NCBI GenBank assembly: GCA_029532625.1
Contig: JARFXM010000011.1
Coordinates: 2,821,001 to 2,885,000, forward strand
Length of the DNA: 64,000 nucleotides
Source: Lomentospora prolificans
Lineage: Eukaryota; Ascomycota; Sordariomycetes; Microascales; Microascaceae
Direction of reading: 5' to 3'
This document shows positions 9,774 through 20,816 of this stretch, in pieces. Each line of letters opens with the position of its first letter. The stretch's first letter is position 1. Made by a program: the position numbers and the translations under genes. The notes beneath the pieces are model-generated. The model was not told where the DNA came from and ran no database searches. It saw only the letters and a program-made list of their open reading frames with translations.

Positions 9774-11942
9774 ATGGCGAGCACATTCGATGTACGGTGG
9801 TCCGCAACCTTCCACGCCACGGCCAGCACCAAAGCTCCGGCTAGCAAGCTTCACGGCGACCGAATACTGCTACCGCAATCCGCACTCGAGGCCATAATGG
9901 CCGCTCCGCGATCAAGGTACGACCACTCATACGCGGCGTACGACGCGCTGAGCCTTCCATATCCACTCATGTTTCGGCTTCAGAATAAGGCCAATGGCCG
10001 CGTGGTGTACTCGGGCGTGCGCGAGTTCATTGGTGAGGAAGAGCAAATAGGGCTTACGCCTTACCTCGAAAACGCCCTCGGAATCGAACCCAATAAAGAC
10101 GCCGATATCTCGGTAACAGCGAAACAGGTGCCCAAGGGAACCTACATCCGGCTGCGGCCCTTGGAGGCTGGCTATAACCCCGAGGACTGGCGACCTATTC
10201 TCGAGCGTGAGCTGCGAAAGAACTTTACGACATTGACAGCGAATACGCGACTTCATATCCGAGGTGTCGGTGGTGACGAATACAAGTTTCTCCTCGACAA
10301 GGTTGAACCTGAGGGCGAGGCCATATGCGTGGTAGATACGGATGTCGAAGTGGATATTGAGGCTCTAGATGAGGAGCAGGCACGAGAAACGTTACGGATA
10401 ATAGCTTCGAAAGCTAGTAACAGACCTACGGGGAATTCTGAGGGGGGGGAAATCGACGTATGGAAAGATGTCGCAGGCCACATTGTACCGGAGTCCTATA
10501 TCGACTATCAACTACCCTCCTGGGACCGCACGCAGCCTCTTACAATTGAGTTATCCGGGTTTGGAGAGGAAGACGGATTGGACATATTCGCTATTCCAAG
10601 CTCGACTAGGTATCGATCACTACCGCGACAAGACGAGCACCGCTGGGGAGACTTTACTGCCAAATCCGACGGCTGTAAGTCTCTCGTGATACAGCCAGGC
10701 GATCCCTCCATTGAAGGAGCTGAAAAACTACTTATTTCAGTCTACTCTTATAGGGAGAACCCCTCATCCGAAAAGGCGCCGGAATCAAAACCGCAGTCGT
10801 TTGTGTTACGAGCTCGAGTTGGGCAATCGACCGAGCCTCAAGACACTCGGATGGACAATGCCGAAGGCTCAGAGAACCACAAGAAATGCCCGAACTGCGG
10901 GCAATGGGTTCCTAAGCCGTCCTTCTTTCTTCATGAAAGCTTCTGCCTGCGCAACAATACTATTTGCAAAGAGTGCGGGAAAGTGTTCAAGAAGGGCTCC
11001 GAGGAATTTGAGAACCATTGGCACTGCGTGCATAAGAATGCCTGTGACCTGTTCCCGGATAATTATGGCAATACCGAATTAGGGCGTGAACGCCATCGTA
11101 TTGCCTATCACTCGCAGCATATCTGTCCGTCGTGCGATTTCTCAACCCATGACCTTCCGGAGTTGGCTAAGCATCGCACGACCTACTGCCCCGGACGACT
11201 TATCCTGTGCCAGTTCTGCCACCTTGAGGTACCCCAGGGCGGAGACGGGGTCGAAACCCCGGAAATGAAGATCACGGGCCTCACTCCCCATGAACTTGAG
11301 GATGGCTCTAGAACTACCCAGTGCGACATCTGCGACAGGATTCTCCGACTGAGGGAGGTCGAAGCGCACATGACGAACCACAGGCTGGCGCGAGCATCGC
11401 AGCCGACTCCTCCCTTGTGCCGCAATATCAACTGCGGACGAACGCGCTACGGCGTCGGCCCACGAGGTGCCCACCTATCCCGTTCCTCCTCCACGTCGGA
11501 GAACCAAGACAATGAGCTCGGACTCTGTGGCACGTGCTTCTCGCCACTATACTCGAGTGTCTACGATCCCGAGGGCAAAGCGATGCGCCGCCGAATCGAG
11601 CGTCGCTATCTCCTCCAGCTCAACACGGGTTGCGGCAGGACCTGGTGCGCCAACGAGTGGTGCAAAACGCACCGGGCCAACGCAGGCCTCGAGCCGCTAG
11701 GCGCCAGCATGAAGGCAGCTCTCCCTCTCGTCAAGCCTCTTGTCGAGTCAGTGCCGGACCCGGAGGCGCCGATGTACTTCTGCGTGGATGAGACGAGCGC
11801 CATGAACAAGATTGTGGCGGCGGAGTTGGCGAAGGAAGGGAGATATGAGCTGGGCTGGTGCGTTGCCGCCAGCGAGGCGACGAAGGGGGATATGGGGAGG
11901 GCAAGGGAGTGGTTGAGTTTATGGGCTAATGCGAAGGCGTGA
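9774..11942 (+). CDS. UFD1-like ubiquitin-fusion-degradation protein with C-terminal zinc fingers
   Basis: Single exon, 722 residues. The N-terminal ~190 residues match the UFD1 fold: FDVRWSATFHA, DRILLPQSALEAI, LPYPLMFRLQN and later LIRLRPLE-type strands (here YIRLRPLEAGYNPEDW). Classical UFD1 (about 310-370 residues) partners Npl4 and Cdc48/p97 to extract ubiquitylated proteins. Here the UFD1 part is followed by a linker, then from about residue 370 a run of zinc-finger modules (KKCPNCGQWV, CKECGKVF, CPSCDFST, CQFCHLEV, CDICDRIL) resembling TRAF/XAF1-type fingers, then a C-terminal domain without a name. The start is fixed by ACCATGG at 9774 immediately before the conserved FDVRW. I infer a Cdc48-linked ubiquitin role. 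It is a long paralogue class known in filamentous fungi rather than core UFD1. Confidence 0.82.
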   Translation: MASTFDVRWSATFHATASTKAPASKLHGDRILLPQSALEAIMAAPRSRYDHSYAAYDALSLPYPLMFRLQNKANGRVVYSGVREFIGEEEQIGLTPYLENALGIEPNKDADISVTAKQVPKGTYIRLRPLEAGYNPEDWRPILERELRKNFTTLTANTRLHIRGVGGDEYKFLLDKVEPEGEAICVVDTDVEVDIEALDEEQARETLRIIASKASNRPTGNSEGGEIDVWKDVAGHIVPESYIDYQLPSWDRTQPLTIELSGFGEEDGLDIFAIPSSTRYRSLPRQDEHRWGDFTAKSDGCKSLVIQPGDPSIEGAEKLLISVYSYRENPSSEKAPESKPQSFVLRARVGQSTEPQDTRMDNAEGSENHKKCPNCGQWVPKPSFFLHESFCLRNNTICKECGKVFKKGSEEFENHWHCVHKNACDLFPDNYGNTELGRERHRIAYHSQHICPSCDFSTHDLPELAKHRTTYCPGRLILCQFCHLEVPQGGDGVETPEMKITGLTPHELEDGSRTTQCDICDRILRLREVEAHMTNHRLARASQPTPPLCRNINCGRTRYGVGPRGAHLSRSSSTSENQDNELGLCGTCFSPLYSSVYDPEGKAMRRRIERRYLLQLNTGCGRTWCANEWCKTHRANAGLEPLGASMKAALPLVKPLVESVPDPEAPMYFCVDETSAMNKIVAAELAKEGRYELGWCVAASEATKGDMGRAREWLSLWANAKA

Positions 11943-12261
11943 ATGGGATGATTTTTGTGTGCTTTTGGGGCATATGGCATGGGCGGCTAGATGGGGCTTA
12001 GACGTGTTTATAGATTCATGATATATCCTTGCATGGTGTTGCATTGCATTTTACCACCTTTTTTTTTTTGAGCATTAAGTCTATGATTTACCCTGCCAGG
12101 CAGGTTGCGTACCGGTTCTGTTGGTCTGTGACGATACCACTAGTGGGGGAGAGCTGACGTGGCGGGCGACAGATGCGTCTTCACCTGCACCTCGTCCGAG
12201 AAGACATCGATTTCAATATTCTATTGAAAGCGCCAATTAACAGCCAAAAACCTCGCCTGCC
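11943..12261. other. Intergenic between convergent genes
   Basis: Just over 300 bp shared by the 3' ends of the UFD1-like (+) and SET-domain (-) genes. It has a T11 run near 12060 and no coding potential. Confidence 0.7.
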
Positions 12262-13748
12262 TCACTTTTTCTCCCCGCCCAGAGGTCCCAGCCCTCTAAG
12301 CACCTTCTCCAACGCCGCCTCACGATCCCTCACCTCCAACCGCCCATACTCGTCCTCGACGTCCACCAGCAAGCCCGCGTACCTCGTCGCCTCTTCCTTC
12401 TCGCCGCGAACCCAGAGCACCTGCGCCAGCGCCTCGTACGGGTCCGCCAGCAGGGACGGCATGTCTTCCTCGCGGATGACGCGGACGAGCTCCTCGAGGT
12501 AGGAGACGGCGCGGTCGAGGTCGCGGACGGAGATGGCCTTGTTGGCGGCGGCGCGGATGTAGCGGAGCTTGGTGCGGGCCGTATCGGAGTCGGTGGTGTG
12601 GGAGGTGCAGAGAGGGCAGGTGCAGGTGAAGCCCCAGTGGGATTGGAGGCGGTGGCGGCGGTTTTCGGTGGTGTCGACGGGGCTGATGTCTGGTGGGTCT
12701 GTTAGTCTTGAGCCGCCGAAAGGGGGGGGGGGGGGGCGGGTGCTAGAGCGGTGTGAAAAGAGGGCGAGGGAACTTACAGCTTATGGTGATTTCTTCGCCG
12801 GGCTGGATATCGTGGAATGCGGCGATGCCGACTGTGAGGCCGTGGGTTGAGTAGCGGAGGAATGAGCTGCTTGTGTTAGCTGCGGTTAGGGTTTGGGAGA
12901 TGAGAGGGCTCACTTACTTTGGTTTACAGGAATGGTTTATTCTCTTGGGAGTCTACAGTCAGCGATTCCACACTCAACAGCTTCAACAGCAGGAGACGTA
13001 CCGAGACGATTGGGTAAAGAACATGGTGATTCTCGCCCTCGTACTCTCTGGTGAAAACATTCGTCTGCACCACGTCCTCAAGCAGGTGCTTCGACAGCCC
13101 ACTCCTCGACAGCGCCCTCACCGCACTGGGACCGGGACCGACCAGCCTATCCACCGCATAATCCAGCAGCGCCAGGCGTTCGTCCTCGCGAGTGACGCGA
13201 GGGTAGTCGGCGTGCAAGACGAGAGCGGCATAGTCTACGATGAAGGTTTCGCCGGCTGCGATGTGCTGCGTGGCCACGGCGCCGATTCCCTTGCCCTCGA
13301 TCCGCGCCAACCTGCCCGGCGGCGGGTGGAGCCTTGGCTTCCGGACGAGGGGTTCCGCAGGGAACAAGGAGTCGTACAGGCTGTGGATGACGGGCGCGAG
13401 GTTGCTCGCGATGCGCGGCGTTGTGAGGATGCTCACGCCCAGCTGGCCGATGTGGGAGGCCGCGAAGACGCAATACGGTTCCGGCTTGCGCCGCTCGGTG
13501 CATCTGAATGGTTGGGACCAGGGCAGGTGAGGGTCGACAATGGCGTCGACGTCGACGAGGGGGGGGCAGGCCGAGTGAGAGGCGGGCGGGCTAAGGAGGG
13601 CAGAAGTGTCCTTTTTCGGACAAATGTCTGACGTCTTAATGGTGAAGGACGCGCCGGCAGATGAGGTGCTCGCCAATGCGAGACATATCGACGTCAAGGA
13701 GACGATCCCGATCCCTCCGGGAGAGGCCAAGGGGTTTTGGAGACGCAT
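12262..13748 (-). CDS. SET-domain protein with hydrophobic leader
   Basis: Four exons, all in phase: 13748-13002, 12943-12918, 12869-12778, 12689-12262 (430 residues). The SET fold is shown by GKGIGAVATQHIAAGETFIVDY, then RINHSCKPN (the cofactor-site NHS motif, split across exons) and DIQPGEEITISY (the final catalytic Tyr). A post-SET-like Cys motif (FTCTCPLC) follows, then a helical repeat-like tail. SET proteins methylate lysine using S-adenosylmethionine; the substrate cannot be deduced. The N terminus (GIGIVSLTSICLALASTSSAGA) looks like a signal peptide or anchor, which is odd for a nuclear enzyme but occurs in fungal SET5-type groups. Exon 2 is only 26 nt and encodes the NHSC motif. The last intron contains a G15/C15 run (12722-12736). 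Confidence 0.85.
12722..12736. repeat. G15 homopolymer inside an intron
   Basis: Fifteen consecutive G on the + strand, lying in intron 3 (12690-12777) of the SET-domain gene, so C15 in the transcript, near the branch and acceptor. Confidence 0.9.
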
Positions 13749-15282
13749 TTCTTTTGGGCTAACTGTTTAGGGGGGATGCCGTGAGGCCCGGCGCCCTAAA
13801 TCTGAGGGAGAGCAGCCTACAGAAATCGAATTTCACCTTTGCATCAAAACGCAACGGGGCAGATGTTGATTTCTCAGAGTGGATAGAAGAGGCGTCGTCC
13901 AAGGTTGGAAAAACCACCATTCGTCCCCCTTCCCATACGGTCGCTGATGAAGCTTGATGAAAATGGGCTGTGCAAGGCCCCCCAAGTTAATTTTTTTGGG
14001 CCGCTTGGCATTTTCTTGGACATTATGATAATATTAACCCCTTGCCGAGCGGCGCAGGCAGAATGCGGTTCGCCAAGCCATTTTTAGTCGGTTTCCCCGT
14101 CTTCTCGGTGAGGAAGAACGCGGTAAGCCTCACCGAGGATGCGACTCTACAGTGTAGGATAGTCTTGGCATTTGGTGGACAGCTCAAAAGCTTGAGTGAG
14201 TCTGCGTTGGGAAAAGGCATCGCGAAACTGGATGGACTTGGCATGGAAGAGATCTCTGGAATGGTTGTTGATGGTGCATCAATGGAATTTGCCAGATCCA
14301 AGATTTGAGTTGAAGGAAAGTCATCGGACTAATAAAACCTCGCCAGGCCCGCTTCGGACCGGCGGCGCTAAAAGGAGCCAGGGTTGTGGTCTCTGCAGTT
14401 CGATCGCTGCTTGTCCAGATCGTCAAAACCTCTCTCGATCGACCCCTGCCAGCATTTCGACACCACAATCGGCCGATGGACAGACCCGCCCCGGGTTCAC
14501 CCCCCGGTTATCAAAGTCTCCCCCCTCCAAAAAGTGCACCGCTCTCTCTCCGTGGTTTCCGGGGTCGCCTGGGCTTGGGCATTCTTCACCCTTTTATCGA
14601 TCTCCACCACACTCCGGACCCCAGCGAACTATTAGCCTCTAATCCCGGTTCCCTGACTCCAATGGGGACAGCGGTGGCGCACCCCTTCGTCACCATCTTT
14701 CAGCTCGCGCCAGGCGGGAAAAAGGTTTCCAGCTTTAATGCAAGACTGGGAGACAGACGGGGGTTGCAGACCGCCCAGGTTGCTGCAAGCTCGCGCCAAT
14801 TTGGGCGTAGTGTAAGTTGCTGGCTGGGCAGGAATTAAAAGTTTACTGCCAGCCATTCATTGAGAAAGACGACTCCGATTGCGATTATTTTATTTTATTA
14901 TATTATTATTATTTTTTCTTAATCGGGTCGTTAGGTGTGCGCTTCGCCTTCTTCCTGGTTCGTGTCTGGCTTTGGGCTTGTTCCAGATTCCCTCGGTTTC
15001 CGGTGCCATTTCGGGATCCAGGACGAGTGAGACCTGCTTTATGAGAAGGTCGCAACATTTGAAGCCAGCCATATTTCCTTTTTTTCTCTCTTTACCCCCG
15101 TACATATATGGAAAAGGGAAGAAGTTATAGTCATCGACGACGTTGACCGCCCCCTGCGTGTAATTTAAACTGCTTAACTCTCTGATGGCGTCGTTCTTCC
15201 ACCATTGTACATAGCTTTTCTCCTCCCGCTTCCTCTCCCGTGTCGTCGTTTCGTTCATTTCCACGATCCATCCCACCCCACG
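13749..15282. other. Intergenic, 1.5 kb, divergent promoters
   Basis: Upstream of the SET gene (-) and of the membrane-protein gene (+). No coding exon recognised. An A/T-only low-complexity patch lies at about 14885-14920. Pyrimidine-rich DNA before 15283 fits a fungal 5' UTR. Confidence 0.55.
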
Positions 15283-16215
15283 ATGCCCTCTCACGACGCT
15301 CCCCCAATGATCTCACCACGCCCCACAACTCCAACCAACTCACCGAGCAGCCCTCCTACCGCCAGCTTCACCACCACCTCCCGGCCGGAGTCCCAAACCT
15401 CCGCCGAAACGGCCGACTTCCCAACACCACACCCCCTCTACCTCCACACCGAACCCGCCCTCCACCGCCAAACCGAGGCGCGCACCGCTTCCGTCGTCTC
15501 TGACACCTTCTCCATCGCCACCACCTTCACCGCCAACTCGCAGCACCCCCCGCGCGCCGTCGCGCCGCACACGCTGCGGGCCCTGACGTCGGCCGACCTT
15601 GCGCGGACGGAGACAGGGGATCCGCACGCCGACGACGATGCCCGCACGATAGCGGATCCGTGCGAGTATGGAGGGAGCAGGGTGAGGAGGCGGATGAGGA
15701 GGGTCAGGGCGGCGCCGAGGGGGCCGCGGAAGAGGTGGGATCGGGCGTTTCATGGGGCAGTGTACGCCATTATGGTGGTTTGGCTGGCTTCGGCGTGTCT
15801 TAGCTGGGCGGGACCTTGGCTTTCGGACGTGGGGTAAGGAATTTATTCACATTCCCTCTCTTTTGTTTTTCAGTGATAATACCCTGGAGGTTTGCAAACA
15901 TGTCAAAAAGAAAAAGACCCCAGACGCTCAGTCGTGGTATGAGTCGGAGAGGACATCTTCTGACCAAGCAGCTTCAAACATAGCTTCGTCGTCACGCTGT
16001 CGCTGGGCCTGGGAGCCGCCGGCCTGGAATGCATCATCATGTTCAGGCTAAAGAGATGCATGAGGCGGCGGGAGCTGGAGCTCCCCACGGCGGTGGCGTT
16101 CTTAATCGTTGCGTTCGGGGCCGCCGTGGGGTTCCTCGCCATAGGCACCCTGGGTCCGACGGCGCCGGTTGTTGTTATATTGGTGCAAGGCGCTTTGCAG
16201 CTGATTCTCTTGTGA
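15283..16215 (+). CDS. Unknown four-helix membrane protein
   Basis: Not recognised. Exons are 15283-15833 and 15984-16215 (260 residues), joined in phase by a 150-bp intron (GTAAGG donor, ATAG acceptor). The first ~150 residues are Ser/Thr/Pro-rich and look disordered, ending in a strongly basic stretch (RVRRRMRRVRAAPRGPRKRW). Four hydrophobic segments then follow: AVYAIMVVWLASACLSWAG, FVVTLSLGLGAAGLECIIM, AVAFLIVAFGAAVGFLAIG and VVVILVQGALQLILL at the very end. A short RLKRCMRRRELE loop separates helices 2 and 3. By the positive-inside rule the N-terminal region would be cytosolic. The start MPSHD at 15283 is the first ATG after a pyrimidine-rich leader; an in-frame ATG at 15205 is possible but less likely. 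Confidence 0.6.
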
Positions 16216-18178
16216 GTTGCGACATTCCGTTCGTCCCCGGTCCTTCTTTGTCATTCCGTCTTATTCCATCCCCTCCGCATGGAAAGTCCTTCCTTTGGAA
16301 TCTACCAGCCTTTGTAAAAGCGTTACGTTGCTGCGTGGGGTCTCATCCAGCGATACTCTTCCCCCCCCTCGGGCGGAAAAAAAAATAAAAATAAAAATAT
16401 ATCTCCCCGCCCTCCGGCACCGTCCCCAAACGTGCGGAACACGCCCGCTAACAAGCTTTTGGTACTTCCGGCCGGAAATAGAATGCTTACGGGCGCTTCA
16501 ATGCTAGCCATTCGCCTCGGATACGTGTCGCTTGACCTCGCATGATGACGACGGGCCTCCCCCATCCTCGCGCGGCCTCGTTGGGTGGATGGGATAACTT
16601 TTCTTTTAAGGTTGTGTTTGACAGAGACAAACACGGGGAGCGACTTTTCTCCGTGGCACTTGGTCCTCTCGCTTGATTTAGGCTACGCGAGGCGTTGGCG
16701 TGGTGGGATGATGGGGAAGATTTCGAGGCTCTGGTGGGTGGAACGTCGGGTGCGCATATCCGCGGATGAAGCCGGCGAGGGTTTACGCTGAAAGGCCGGT
16801 GGTTCGGGTTTCCCCCTGGCGCACGTTTGAATCTGGGGAACGGTTCGAGTGTTAGCAGGTGGACTTAGATTGCTACCGCCAGCCAGCAGTATGAGCAGAC
16901 GCTGGCAGCTCAGGCAAGGTGCGCCCCGTTGGCCCCTGATTGCATAGTGTAGAGGTGAGGCGTGAGTCGAAGTCTGGCGAATGAAGGAATTTCCCATTCA
17001 TCCCTCGCGGGACCGATGCGAAGCATTCAGGCCCCTCCCTTCAAGGTAGACTGGTGCTTGGCCGTCCTGTGTTCCCTGGTTCGTTACATTGGAGCGCTAT
17101 TTCCCCGAGTTTCTTCTTCCCCACAGCCGAAATATCCGACTCAAACAAGGAACAAAAAGCAAAATCACGAGGGCGACGGTGGTAGCAACAGATGAGAGAA
17201 CCAAAGATTGATCTCAGCAGCGTCGCTCATTCGTAGATCCGAGTCAAGAAGCCCACCCGTTCCCTTGACCACTGGGATATCGGGCCCGGTGAACTTCCCA
17301 ACGTAGCACAGCTCTCTATTGGCTTGCGCAGGGACGACGGATGGAAGGACAGGGGCGATTGGGGGAATCCGGGGCACGGAGAGATGCGAGGAGCCAGCGT
17401 CAATGCAGGCTGGGCTGGGCGCGCAGATTGGGTAATAAAGAGAAAAAAGCCCGGTTTCCCCGTTTCCATGATTGAACGCAACATCGGCATCTAGCCAGCT
17501 GGATGTATTCTGTTCAGCGTTGCATCCGCTGATGCTGCGCGAGCATCCGGGTAAACAGGATAAAAGCAGAGAGAAGGACCCAGGAACATGCACGGAAAAG
17601 CGGGGGGAATTTGCTTGCGACGGGTTCAATGGATCATTGATGGTTCGATGCGGCACTAAACCGTGTCGGATGATGTCGACGATGTTGGCTGGCGATGTCG
17701 ACGACGTCGTGTGGAGTGATGTTTTGAGTGAGACCAGACATCACCCGCTGGCAGTACAGGAAGAGAGAGGAGAACAGAACAGTCCTCGTACATCCAGTGG
17801 TGTTCAACTGTATTACCTACTAACTTACCTCGGTAGTGTTCCACTGTTATACCTAAACTATCGTACATGGAACCTATTAATAATACAACGTTGAGGTATT
17901 GTCCTGTCCATTGCCAGCCAGGGCACTCGATTTGATCCATTGCAACATTATTCTACTGAATCAATGCATCAATGCATCCGCTTGAGGCCAGCCATCCTGC
18001 CAGGCGTGGTGTCAACACCACTTAACATTTGAGCTAATACTGAGTATTATTGATCCTTCTCCATCTCCACTCCACCGTCCCCTGAAATCTAAAATACCCG
18101 GCTGGCAGCCAGTGTTGCACTCAAGAATGTACGATGTATGTTCCGCCTTCGACGATGGCCGGCTGCCATTTTATGCTA

Positions 18179-18184
18179 GGCTAA
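18179..18184 (+). promoter_or_regulatory. GGCTAA box (XlnR/Xyr1-type site)
   Basis: GGCTAA is the core recognised by XlnR/Xyr1 activators of xylanase genes. It lies 989 bp upstream of the xylanase ATG. A 6-bp match is weak by itself; the position in a xylanase promoter is the only support. Confidence 0.3.
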
Positions 18185-19060
18185 TATGCAAAATGGAAGC
18201 CTCCAGTGCAACTTCAAGAACCGGTCCTTTCCATTCCAATCTTGGATTCCCACCTTTGCTGGCCTCTCCTGGCCGGCGGCTCAAACGCAAGCCCCAGTAG
18301 ATGCCCCAAAAAAGAGATACCAAAATAAGTTGATAGTAGCCAGCTGGCGACCCAAACTTGGGATGGAAATCGCTTAAGATGCAAAAGAAATACCGAGACG
18401 GAAAATCCCCAAGCCACCTCTCCGAGAACCGGGTTTTTCCTTTTTTGCCCTTTTCTTTCTTTCTTCTTTTCTTTTCTTGTCCACATCCTCTGCTCAACTC
18501 GCGCAGCCGCACACTTGCTTGGACCTTGGACCGGCCACTTACACGCAATATACACACAAGAACTCTCTCGAGAGTTGCTTTGACCCCAGGTGCGCCCATG
18601 AACACACACCACGCTTCTTACCACCCTAGTGAACAGCCGCCATCGTGAACATGCCCAATTGCATCGCATCTGGTTGCCCTACCAAAGCTTGGGCCACGCA
18701 CTTCCACCTTCCCCTGCTATTCCAGAATCAACCCGGGGGGGGGGGGTATCATCGCCGGGCTCAAATCCACGAGTCGCAACTCGTCTTGCTATGAACGTGA
18801 TGCTCGGCTGCCCACACGCGAACCCTTCATCGTTGCTGGCGTAGCGAGGCTATGGCACCTCGTAACAGTCTCCCCACTCTTGAGGTGTTGCCCCATCATA
18901 CGGACCCAGACTTTGGTGCCAGAGTCCTAGTAAAATGGATTAATGTTTCATCCAACGCGACGTTCCGACGGCACCCAAAGACAGACAAAGTGAAAGCAAA
19001 AAGGATAGCATCGTGGAATCTATTCCTTGTTTGTTTTCGTCCCCATGGCTGGCTTCGGTC

Positions 19061-19067
19061 TATAAAG
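19061..19067 (+). promoter_or_regulatory. TATA box of the xylanase gene
   Basis: TATAAAG, 112 bp before the ATG at 19173, followed by a CT-rich tract typical of strongly expressed fungal genes. Confidence 0.6.
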
Positions 19068-19172
19068 ACGTCCAGGATTCCCCAGAATCCCATCCCTTCT
19101 CGTCTCTCTCTCTCTCTCGTCCCAAGCATCCCCAGACCTTGATCAAACTCCTTCCATCCTAGAGCAAGCACC

Positions 19173-20219
19173 ATGGTCTCCTTCACCACCCTCCTCACCG
19201 CCGCCACGGCCCTTGTTGGCACGGCGCTCGCCGCCCCCGGCGAGCTCATGCGCCGCCAGTCCACCCCCAGCTCGACCGGTTATCACGACGGATACTACTA
19301 CTCGTGGTGGACCGACGGCGGCTCCCAGGTGACCTACACCAACCAGGCCGGTGGCAAGTACAGTGTGCAGTGGTCGACCGGCGGCAACTTTGTCGGCGGC
19401 AAGGGCTGGAACCCCGGTGGTCCCAAGTAAGTTCTCAATCTGGGCTCTCCCGGTCCTTACTTCATCTCTCTCTCTCTCTCTCTCTCTTTCTCCTAACACG
19501 GAACCCCCCTCCTCGCACAGGACCATCACCTACTCGGGCACCTACAACCCCAACGGCAACAGCTACCTCGCCGTCTACGGCTGGACCACCAACCCCCTCG
19601 TAGAGTACTACATTGTCGAGTCCTACGGCACCTACAACCCCTCCACCGGCGCCACCCGCATGGGCTCCGTCACGTCCGACGGCGGCACCTACGACATCTA
19701 CGTCTCGACCCGCACAAACGCTCCTTCCATCGAGGGCACCCGGACCTTTAAGCAGTACTGGTCCGTCCGCACCTCCAAGCGCGTCGGCGGCACCGTCACC
19801 ACCGGCAACCACTTCAACGCCTGGGCCAAGGTTGGCCTTAACCTCGGTACCCACAACTACATGATTGTCGCTACCGAGGGCTACTTTAGCAGCGGTTCGG
19901 CCTCCATTACTGTCGGCTCGTCCAGCAGCGGCGGCGGTGACAATGGTGGTGGCAACACTGGTGGCGGCAACACTGGTGGCGGTAACACTGGTGGCGGTAA
20001 CACTGGCGGAGGCTCTGGAAATGTAAGTTTCCCCCTTTGATCTTTTTTTTTTTTTTGTTTCTCCCTTTTGCCAGGCCCATCCGGATACTAACTCGCGGTG
20101 ATAACCAGTGCTCCGCTAAATGGGGCCAATGCGGCGGCCAAGGCTGGACCGGCGCGACTTGCTGCGTCTCCGGATCGACCTGCCAGGCCTCTAACCAGTG
20201 GTATTCCCAGTGCCTCTAA
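19173..20219 (+). CDS. Secreted GH11 endo-1,4-beta-xylanase with C-terminal CBM1
   Basis: Exons 19173-19426, 19521-20022 and 20109-20219 give 288 residues. A signal peptide (VSFTTLLTAATALVGTALA) is followed by a propeptide ending near RRQ. The GH11 jelly-roll domain carries the nucleophile Glu113 (NPLVEYYIVE) and acid/base Glu204 (IVATEGYFSSGSASI), both intact. A Gly/Asn/Thr linker with four NTGGG repeats leads to a complete CBM1 cellulose-binding module (WGQCGGQGWTGATCC ... CL), encoded by its own last exon. It cleaves beta-1,4-xylan outside the cell during plant biomass breakdown. Introns are 94 and 86 bp with consensus ends; the first contains a CT microsatellite. Induction by XlnR is inferred from family knowledge only. 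Confidence 0.96.
19948..20008 (+). repeat. 15-bp coding minisatellite (NTGGG linker)
   Basis: About four copies of a 15-bp unit reading AACACTGGTGGCGGY encode NTGGG repeats in the linker between the xylanase domain and CBM1. Copies differ mainly at the last base. Confidence 0.9.
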
Positions 20220-20816
20220 GTGTCACTGGAACGACGGGGCAGAATCCACGCCGAGAGCCAGCGACCCAGCACAGCGACCCTCATGTATTGAACGCGGAGG
20301 CCGATGCGCTGGCCTTCGAGGGGCCGCTCAAGGAAAGAAGCATGATGGGCAAGGAAAGGGGGGGAAAAACATCAAAAGAAATCCAAAAAAAAAAAAAAAT
20401 CCCTGTGGTTTTAAATCTTCGATGCTGACATGACTGATCTTGTTCGCTGCTTGCGAAACCACGATCTGTACATATTTTTTTACCCTTATATATATCTGGA
20501 CTTTTCTTAGTAAATATTCAATATATTCGAAAAAGCCCTTCCCCGCCCATTCCAGTGACAATCAATACATCAATCAATACTTCTCGTATGGAGTTATTAC
20601 TCCAGTAGCAATCTAGCATCTACAACTAATAGTGTCCACCTACAGTAATTCTCCGGCGCGTTGACTTGGTCGATGTGAACACGCTCTCACGCACGATTTT
20701 ATTAGCCGCTCGCATTCCCTTTAAGCTGGTTTCTTATTCAGCTAAATGGTGATCCGCTACGCTACACAAGTTCGCTTCTTTTCCTCCTCATGTACTACCC
20801 CAAGTATACTGGGTCC
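20220..20816. other. Intergenic between convergent genes
   Basis: Shared 3' flanks of the xylanase (+) and isoleucyl-tRNA synthetase (-) genes. It contains an A14 run near 20386-20399 and AT-rich 3'-end-like sequence. No gene seen. Confidence 0.65.

Larger units (their letters stand above)
16216..19172. other. Long upstream region of the xylanase gene
   Basis: About 3 kb without a recognisable gene. The distal half contains many GGCTGG/CCAGCC-like short words. The last kilobase is the presumed xylanase promoter with a GGCTAA box (18179-18184), a TATA box (19061) and a (CT)n tract at about 19101-19118 just before the leader. Open frames up to 163 codons on the minus strand near 17165-17656 have no protein-like features. 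Confidence 0.55.

Noticed and set aside
17165..17656. 163-codon minus-strand open frame upstream of the xylanase
   Set aside because: Composition is not protein-like, there are no splice-linked partners and no recognisable domain.
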